This document shows positions 58,865 to 64,000 of a DNA stretch of 64,000 bases, piece by piece. Origin of the DNA: Streptomyces longisporoflavus (GTDB lineage Bacteria; Actinomycetota; Actinomycetes; Streptomycetales; Streptomycetaceae); assembly GCF_014649775.1 (NCBI RefSeq), contig NZ_BMTR01000016.1, forward strand, positions 62,001-126,000, in the 5' to 3' direction. The notes under the pieces are model-generated. The model ran no database searches. It saw nothing but the letters and a program-made list of their open reading frames with translations, and was not told where the DNA came from. The position numbers and the translations under genes are program-made. Position 1 is the first letter of the stretch. The number at the start of each line of letters is the position of its first letter.

Positions 58865-60604
58865 ATGAGTACTGACGGGGGTCGCCACAGCGGCGGACGT
58901 CTGATCGGCGGCCGCTACCGCCTCGCGGAACGCATCGGGTCCGGTGGCATGGGCACCGTATGGCGTGCCGTCGACGAACTGGTCGGGCGGGACGTCGCGG
59001 TCAAGCAGCCCCGGCTGCCGGGGGATCCGCACGACGCGGCGCAGCGGCGCATGTACGCCAGGCTGCAGCGGGAGGCGCGGGCCGCCGCGCGGGTGGAGCA
59101 CCCGGCGGCGGTGGCGATCCACGACGTGGTCGTGGAAGACGAACTGCCTTGGATCGTCATGGAGTTGATCCGCGGCGACTCGCTGCACGAGCTGCTCAAG
59201 CGGGGCGCGCTGCCGCCCGCCGAGTCCGCGCGGATCGGCCTCGCGGTGGTGGGCGCGCTTGCCGCCGCGCACGCCAAGGGCATCGTGCACCGTGACGTGA
59301 AGCCCGCGAACGTACTCATCGGGTCGCACGGCCGTGTCGTCCTCACCGACTTCGGCATCGCGCACATCCAGGGCGAGGAGTCGCTCACGGTCAGCGGCGA
59401 GTTCGTCGGCTCGCTCGAGTTCATCGCGCCCGAGCGGATGTCGGGCAGCACGGCGGGACCCGAGTCCGACCTGTGGTCCCTGGGTGTGCTGCTCTACTCG
59501 GCCGTGGAGGGCTGGTCCCCTTTCCGGCGTACGACGGTGGAGTCCACCCTGGCCGCCGTGCTCGCGGCGGAGGTGCCGCCGCTGGTCAGAGCGGGCGAAC
59601 TGGGCCCGCTGATCGAGCGGTTGCTGTCCAGGGATCCCGCGCTGCGGCCCGGTGCGCCGGAGGTGGCGCTCGCTCTGGAGGCGGTGGCGGATGGGCGTGC
59701 GCTGCCGGAGCCGTACGACAGTGAGGTGGTACAGGACCCCTCGGGGCTGCGGGAGTTGGCGGACGACGTGGGGACGGTACGGCTCAAGCCCGAGTCGCGG
59801 CCCGCTCCTCGCCCCGCGCCGGATGCGGGGGAGGCCGCCGCATCCGCCGCATCGGCCGAGCCGAAGCGCCGCCGCGCCACCGGCCGCCTCGTCGCCGCCG
59901 CGGTGCTCGGCGCCGTACTCGTGGGCGGCGGCGTCTGGCTCGGCACCTCGCTGGGCGACGGCGGCGACCCCAAGGTGGAGGCGGACACCGGCAAGAAGGA
60001 AACCGGGGAGACGGACGGCGGCAAGACGGGCGACGGCAAAACGGACGGCGGCAAGGCGGACGGCGGCAACGGCAAAGACAAGGAGAGTCCGGCCGCCGGG
60101 AGCGGTGACTGGACCACGCACAAAGAGCCCAAGGTCGACGCCGAGATCTCCGTCCCCTCGACCTACACCGAGATCACCCGCGACCCGGCCAACCCCATCG
60201 TCGAGTACTCCGAGCCCGACGGCCTCGTCTCCCTCCGCGTCACCAAGCCCGCGACCGCCGCCCCCACCCCGGCCCTCGCCTGGGCGAATGCCGAGGCCAA
60301 GGAGATCGAGGGCGTCGGCTACGAGCAGGTGAACACCTCGACCACCCGGACCAGCTTCCACGGCCAGGACGCGGCCCTGCTCGACGCCACGTACACGGAA
60401 GAGGCGGAGGACGACCTGGCCGAGCCGATGGTCACCCGCGAGCTGCGTCTCCTGATCGTCACCGACGCCGGGGAGCACTACGACCTGATGGTGCGGATGC
60501 CGAAGGGCGTCAAGACGCACGAGAAGCGGGGCACCGACCTGTTCAAGGCGGCGCGCGAGCGGCTGGGCGTGGGGAGCCCGCTGGTCGGCGGCTCCCGAAA
60601 TTGA
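58865..60604 (+). CDS. Membrane Ser/Thr protein kinase 6
   Basis: 579 residues from the ATG at 58865 (MSTDGGRHSGGRLIGGRYRL). Kinase domain about 16-275: GSGGMG 25-30, Lys47, HRD 142-144, DFG 162-164, LEFIAPERMSG. A transmembrane helix near 343-362 (GRLVAAAVLGAVLVGGGVWL) is followed by a spacer of Gly-Lys-Thr-Asp-Gly repeats and an outer domain (about 415-570) with VDAEISVPSTYTEITRD and RELRLLIVTDAGEHYDLMV, related to kinase 5. It ends the kinase array. Confidence 0.95.
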   Translation: MSTDGGRHSGGRLIGGRYRLAERIGSGGMGTVWRAVDELVGRDVAVKQPRLPGDPHDAAQRRMYARLQREARAAARVEHPAAVAIHDVVVEDELPWIVMELIRGDSLHELLKRGALPPAESARIGLAVVGALAAAHAKGIVHRDVKPANVLIGSHGRVVLTDFGIAHIQGEESLTVSGEFVGSLEFIAPERMSGSTAGPESDLWSLGVLLYSAVEGWSPFRRTTVESTLAAVLAAEVPPLVRAGELGPLIERLLSRDPALRPGAPEVALALEAVADGRALPEPYDSEVVQDPSGLRELADDVGTVRLKPESRPAPRPAPDAGEAAASAASAEPKRRRATGRLVAAAVLGAVLVGGGVWLGTSLGDGGDPKVEADTGKKETGETDGGKTGDGKTDGGKADGGNGKDKESPAAGSGDWTTHKEPKVDAEISVPSTYTEITRDPANPIVEYSEPDGLVSLRVTKPATAAPTPALAWANAEAKEIEGVGYEQVNTSTTRTSFHGQDAALLDATYTEEAEDDLAEPMVTRELRLLIVTDAGEHYDLMVRMPKGVKTHEKRGTDLFKAARERLGVGSPLVGGSRN

Positions 60605-60730
60605 TGGACCAGCTTGATCAACTCTCGCTAAGCCCCTGATCAGGACCTTTACCGCCAGCGATCGCTGGCGCGATGTGTGTGCGCGGTGAAAGCTGATTAC
60701 CGACGGGTACCCAAAACCCTGACCTGGGCC

Positions 60731-60736
60731 TACGCT
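60731..60736 (+). promoter_or_regulatory. -10 box for leaderless aldehyde dehydrogenase gene
   Basis: TACGCT followed by 7 nt and then the ATG at 60744; no ribosome binding site. Confidence 0.5.
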
Positions 60737-60743
60737 CACCTCC

Positions 60744-62360
60744 ATGACGGACTCGCAGGCCACCGCAGCGGCCATCGGAACGAACCCGACAGCCACCGCC
60801 CCCGAAGGCGCGCGCACCGCCGCCGACGTGGTGACTCCCGAGCTCATCGCGCAGCTCACCCGGGACGTGATCGGTTCGGGACGGACCATGAACCACATGC
60901 CGTTCACCGGCGAGAAGCTGGCGGACCTGCCCGAGTCCACCCCCGAGGACGTGGTCACCGCCTTCGAGCGCGCCCGGGTCGCGCAGATCTCCTGGGAGCG
61001 CACGCCGGTCCGACAGCGCGCCGCGGTCCTGCTCCGCTTCCACGACCTGGTCCTGCAGCGCCAGGCGGAGGTCCTCGACCTCATCCAGCTGGAGACCGGC
61101 AAGGCCCGGCTGCACGCGCACGAGGAGTTGCAGGCCGTCGCCGTCGCCGCGCGGCACTACGGCCGCAAGGCTCCCGCGTATCTGAACCCCAAGCGGCACA
61201 CCGGCGTCGTACCGACCCTGACGAAGGTCACCGAGCACCGGCACCCGCGCGGTGTGGTCGGCCAGATCGCACCCTGGAACTACCCCTTCGAGCTGTCCAT
61301 CGGCGACGCCCTGCCGGCTCTTGTGGCGGGCAACGCCCTTGTGATGAAGCCCGACACGGAGACCTGCCTGACCGCCCTGTGGGCCCGCGACCTCATCATC
61401 GAGGCCGGTCTGCCCGCCGAGGTCTTCCAGGTCGTCATCGGGGACGGCCCGGTCATCGGCCCCGAGATCGTCAAGCACGCCGACTACGTCTCCTTCACCG
61501 GCTCGACGCGCACCGGCCGCGAGGTCGCGCAGGGCGCCGCGGCCCGGCTCGTCGGCGTCTCGCTCGAACTCGGCGGCAAGAACGCCATGCTGGTCCTGCA
61601 CGACGCCGACATCGACAAGGCGGCGGCCGGCGCGGTGCGCGCCTGCTTCTCGTCCGCGGGACAGCTGTGCATTTCCATCGAACGGCTGTACGTCCACGAG
61701 TCGATCGCGGAGGAGTTCGTGGAGCGCTTCGCGGTGCGGACGAAGGCGATGCGCCTCGGCCGTTCCCTCGCGTACGGCGCCGAGATGGGATCGCTGGTCG
61801 GCGAACGGCAGCTGGAGACCACCAAGCGGCACGTCGACGAGGCCGTCGCCAAGGGCGCCAAGCTGATCGCGGGCGGCGTCGCCAGGCCCGACATCGGCCC
61901 GTACTTCTTCGAGCCGACGATCCTGGACGGCGTCGAGTCCCCGATGGCGGTGTGCGGCGAGGAGACCTTCGGCCCGGTCGTCTCCATCTACCGCTTCACC
62001 GACGAGAACGAAGCGGTCGACCTCGCCAACGCCACGTCGTACGGCCTCAACTCCTCGGTATGGACGAAGGACGGCAGCCGCGGCCGCAAGATAGCGGCCC
62101 GCCTGCGCACCGGCACGGTCAACGTGAACGAGGGCTTCGCGCCCGCCTACGGCAGCGTGCAGTCGCCGATGGGCGGCATGAAGGACTCGGGCCTCGGCCG
62201 CAGGCACGGCTCCGAGGGCATCCTGAAGTACACCGAGGCGCAGACCGTCGCGCACCAGCGTCTTATGCCGCTCGCGCCGTCCTTCGGCATGGACGACGAG
62301 AAGTACGCGGCGTTCATGAGCCTGAGCCTGAAGGTCATGAAGTCACTGCGCCTGCGATAG
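60744..62360 (+). CDS. gabD2: Succinate-semialdehyde dehydrogenase-type aldehyde dehydrogenase
   Basis: 538 residues. It should oxidise succinate semialdehyde (or a similar aldehyde) with NAD(P). Family blocks are VVGQIAPWNYPFELSIGDALPAL, KPDTETCLTALWARDL, the catalytic Glu in LELGGKN, the catalytic Cys in FSSAGQLCISIERLYV and EETFGPVVSIYRF. The FSSAGQLC context and length fit the GabD2 group of actinobacteria. A GMC-type flavoprotein follows 48 nt downstream and may be co-transcribed. Confidence 0.9.
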   Translation: MTDSQATAAAIGTNPTATAPEGARTAADVVTPELIAQLTRDVIGSGRTMNHMPFTGEKLADLPESTPEDVVTAFERARVAQISWERTPVRQRAAVLLRFHDLVLQRQAEVLDLIQLETGKARLHAHEELQAVAVAARHYGRKAPAYLNPKRHTGVVPTLTKVTEHRHPRGVVGQIAPWNYPFELSIGDALPALVAGNALVMKPDTETCLTALWARDLIIEAGLPAEVFQVVIGDGPVIGPEIVKHADYVSFTGSTRTGREVAQGAAARLVGVSLELGGKNAMLVLHDADIDKAAAGAVRACFSSAGQLCISIERLYVHESIAEEFVERFAVRTKAMRLGRSLAYGAEMGSLVGERQLETTKRHVDEAVAKGAKLIAGGVARPDIGPYFFEPTILDGVESPMAVCGEETFGPVVSIYRFTDENEAVDLANATSYGLNSSVWTKDGSRGRKIAARLRTGTVNVNEGFAPAYGSVQSPMGGMKDSGLGRRHGSEGILKYTEAQTVAHQRLMPLAPSFGMDDEKYAAFMSLSLKVMKSLRLR

Positions 62361-62408
62361 GCGTCTCAAGAGCCTTTCTCTAGGGGTCAGTTCTCAACGA
62401 GGAGAGTC

Positions 62409-64000
62409 AATGTCACAGGAGAGCTCTGTCCAGAAACAGCCGGACAGCGAGGCGGTCGGGCACGACGACGCGTCGTACGACTACGACGTCATCGTCGTCG
62501 GTTCGGGCTTCGGCGGCTCCGTCTCCGCCCTGCGTCTCACGGAGAAGGGCTACCGCGTCGGCGTACTCGAAGCGGGTCGCCGCTTCACCCGTGAGTCGCT
62601 CCCGAAGAACTCCTGGGACCTCAAGAACTACCTCTGGGCACCGGCTCTCGGCCTCTACGGCATCCAGCGCATCCATCTGCTGGGCAACGTGATGGTGCTC
62701 GCGGGGGCGGGCGTCGGCGGAGGTTCGCTGAACTACGCGAACACGCTCTACGTGCCCCCCGCGCCGTTCTTCAACGACCCGCAGTGGAAGGACATCACGG
62801 ACTGGCAGGAGGAGCTCAACCCCTACTACGAGCAGGCCAAGCGCATGCTCGGGGTGCGGCTCAACCCGACCACGACTCCGTCGGACGTCCACCTGAAGGC
62901 GACCGCCGAGGCCATGGGAGTGGGCGACAGCTTCCACATGGCACCGGTCGGCGTCTTCTTCGGCGACGAGCAGGACGCCTCTGGTTCTTCAACGGCCAAG
63001 CCCGGGCAGGAAGTTCCCGACCCTTACTTCGGGGGCGCGGGCCCCTCCCGCAAGGCCTGCAACGAATGCGGCGAGTGCATGACGGGCTGCCGGCACGGCG
63101 CGAAGAACACCCTCAACGAGAACTACCTCTACCTGGCCGAGAAGGCGGGCGCCGTCATCCACCCGATGACGTCGGTCGTCACCCTCACCGAGGACTCGCG
63201 GGGCGGGTACGCCGTCGCCACGCTGCCCACCGACAGCAAGCGCAAGGGCAAGGGGCGTACGTTCACGGCACGCCACGTGGTCGTCGCCGCGGGCACCTAC
63301 GGCACGCAGACGCTCCTGCACCGCATGAAGGACACCGGTCTGCTCCCGCGGATCTCGGCGCGGCTCGGCGCGCTGACCCGTACCAACTCCGAGGCACTGG
63401 TCGGCTCGCAGACCACCGACCGCCGCTACCGCAAGCAGCACGGCATCGCGAAGGCGGACTTCACCAAGGGCGTCGCGATCACCTCGTCGATCCACCCGAA
63501 CGCCACCACGCACATCGAGCCGGTCCGCTACGGCAAGAAGTCCAACGCCATGGGCGGCCTGACGATCCTGCAAGTGCCGTACAGCATCAAGGCGGGCGGC
63601 AGGGCGCGCGTCGCGGGCTGGCTCGGCAATGTCGCCAAGCACCCGTGGCTGATGGTGCGTTCGCTCTCCAACCGCCGGTGGTCGGAGCGGACCATCATCG
63701 GCCTGGTCATGCAGACGCTCGACAACTCCCTGACCACCTACCGCAAGGAGAAGGGCCTCGGCAAGGGGCTGCTGACCGCGCGGCAGGGCCACGGCGCCCC
63801 CAACCCGACGCAGATCCCCGAGGCCACCGAGGCCGCGACGCTGCTGGCCAAGGAGATCAACGGCTTCGCGGGGTCGAACATCGGCGAGCTGATGGGCACC
63901 CCGCTGACCGCGCACTTCCTGGGCGGCTGCCCGATCGGCGACTCGGCCGACTCCGGAGTCATCGACCCGTACCACCGCCTCTACGGCCACCCCGGCATCT
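62409..64000 (+). CDS. GMC/cholesterol-oxidase-like FAD oxidoreductase (partial)
   Basis: Open to the right end; 530 codons are visible from the ATG at 62409, which has GAGGAGAG upstream. An acidic N-terminus precedes the FAD motif DVIVVGSGFGGSVSALRLTEKG (about 28-49), then GAGVGGGSLNYANTLYVPP, and a Cys-rich CNECGECMTGCRHGAKNTLNENYL near 218-240. The four Cys (C-x2-C-x2-C-x3-C) are typical of this ChoD-like group and could bind an iron-sulfur cluster. Substrate is unknown. It may act with the upstream aldehyde dehydrogenase. Confidence 0.88.

Overview
This is a GC-rich actinobacterial chromosome window, almost certainly Streptomyces. The gene order, the GTG starts, and the neighbours whiD, bldM and shbA beside guaB, followed by a cluster of membrane Ser/Thr kinases, match the core region I remember from the S. 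coelicolor chromosome. There is no sign of a plasmid, prophage, insertion sequence, tRNA, rRNA or CRISPR array.

Layout. (1) 1-14.7 kb: translation and secretion core. It holds the end of rplX, rplE-rpsN, rpsH-rplF-rplR-rpsE-rpmD-rplO, secY-adk, map, infA-rpmJ, rpsM-rpsK, rpoA-rplQ, truA and rplM-rpsI. Strong hairpins separate several of these blocks, and rpsD is absent between rpsK and rpoA. Two envelope-type genes (11.3-13.4 kb) lie between truA and rplM. (2) 14.7-26.8 kb: cell-wall, cofactor and tRNA-modification housekeeping: glmM, a DUF389 membrane protein, coaA, acpS, NAD(P)HX repair (nnrE-nnrD fusion), alr, an alpha/beta hydrolase, tsaE, tsaB-rimI-tsaD and an 85-residue protein. A degenerate L,D-transpeptidase-like protein and a small ORF behind a 20-bp palindrome interrupt the run. 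(3) 26.8-34.1 kb: a more accessory stretch: a TetR/MFS divergent pair with a palindromic operator, a DGPF (YCII-like) protein with an ECF42-type sigma factor, a striking 37/74-bp tandem repeat array, a SAM methyltransferase, a polysaccharide deacetylase and a small lipoprotein. (4) 34.1-39 kb: groES-groEL1 under two CIRCE elements, then an SDR enzyme, a MOSC protein and a LysR regulator. (5) 39-44.2 kb: development and purine block: whiD, bldM (with a sigma-BldN promoter), shbA, guaB (with a sigma-R-like promoter) and guaB3. (6) 44.2-47.5 kb: a nucleotide-sugar dehydrogenase homologue lacking its catalytic Cys, and glpD, with two inverted consensus DnaA boxes between them. (7) 47.6-60.6 kb: six consecutive, co-directional, single-pass membrane protein kinases with related extracytoplasmic domains. 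The second is a pseudokinase with a roughly 340-residue insertion and the only in-frame TTA codon I found in the window. (8) 60.7-64 kb: a succinate-semialdehyde-type dehydrogenase and the start of a GMC/cholesterol-oxidase-like flavoprotein that runs off the end.

The most unusual items are the kinase/pseudokinase array with its likely bldA-dependent TTA codon, the higher-order tandem repeat filling the gap between two convergent genes at 31.1-31.4 kb, several apparent pseudoenzymes, and the number of genes with a -10 hexamer 5-8 nt upstream of the start codon (leaderless transcripts). All calls come from reading the sequence and from general knowledge of the families; no database search was possible.
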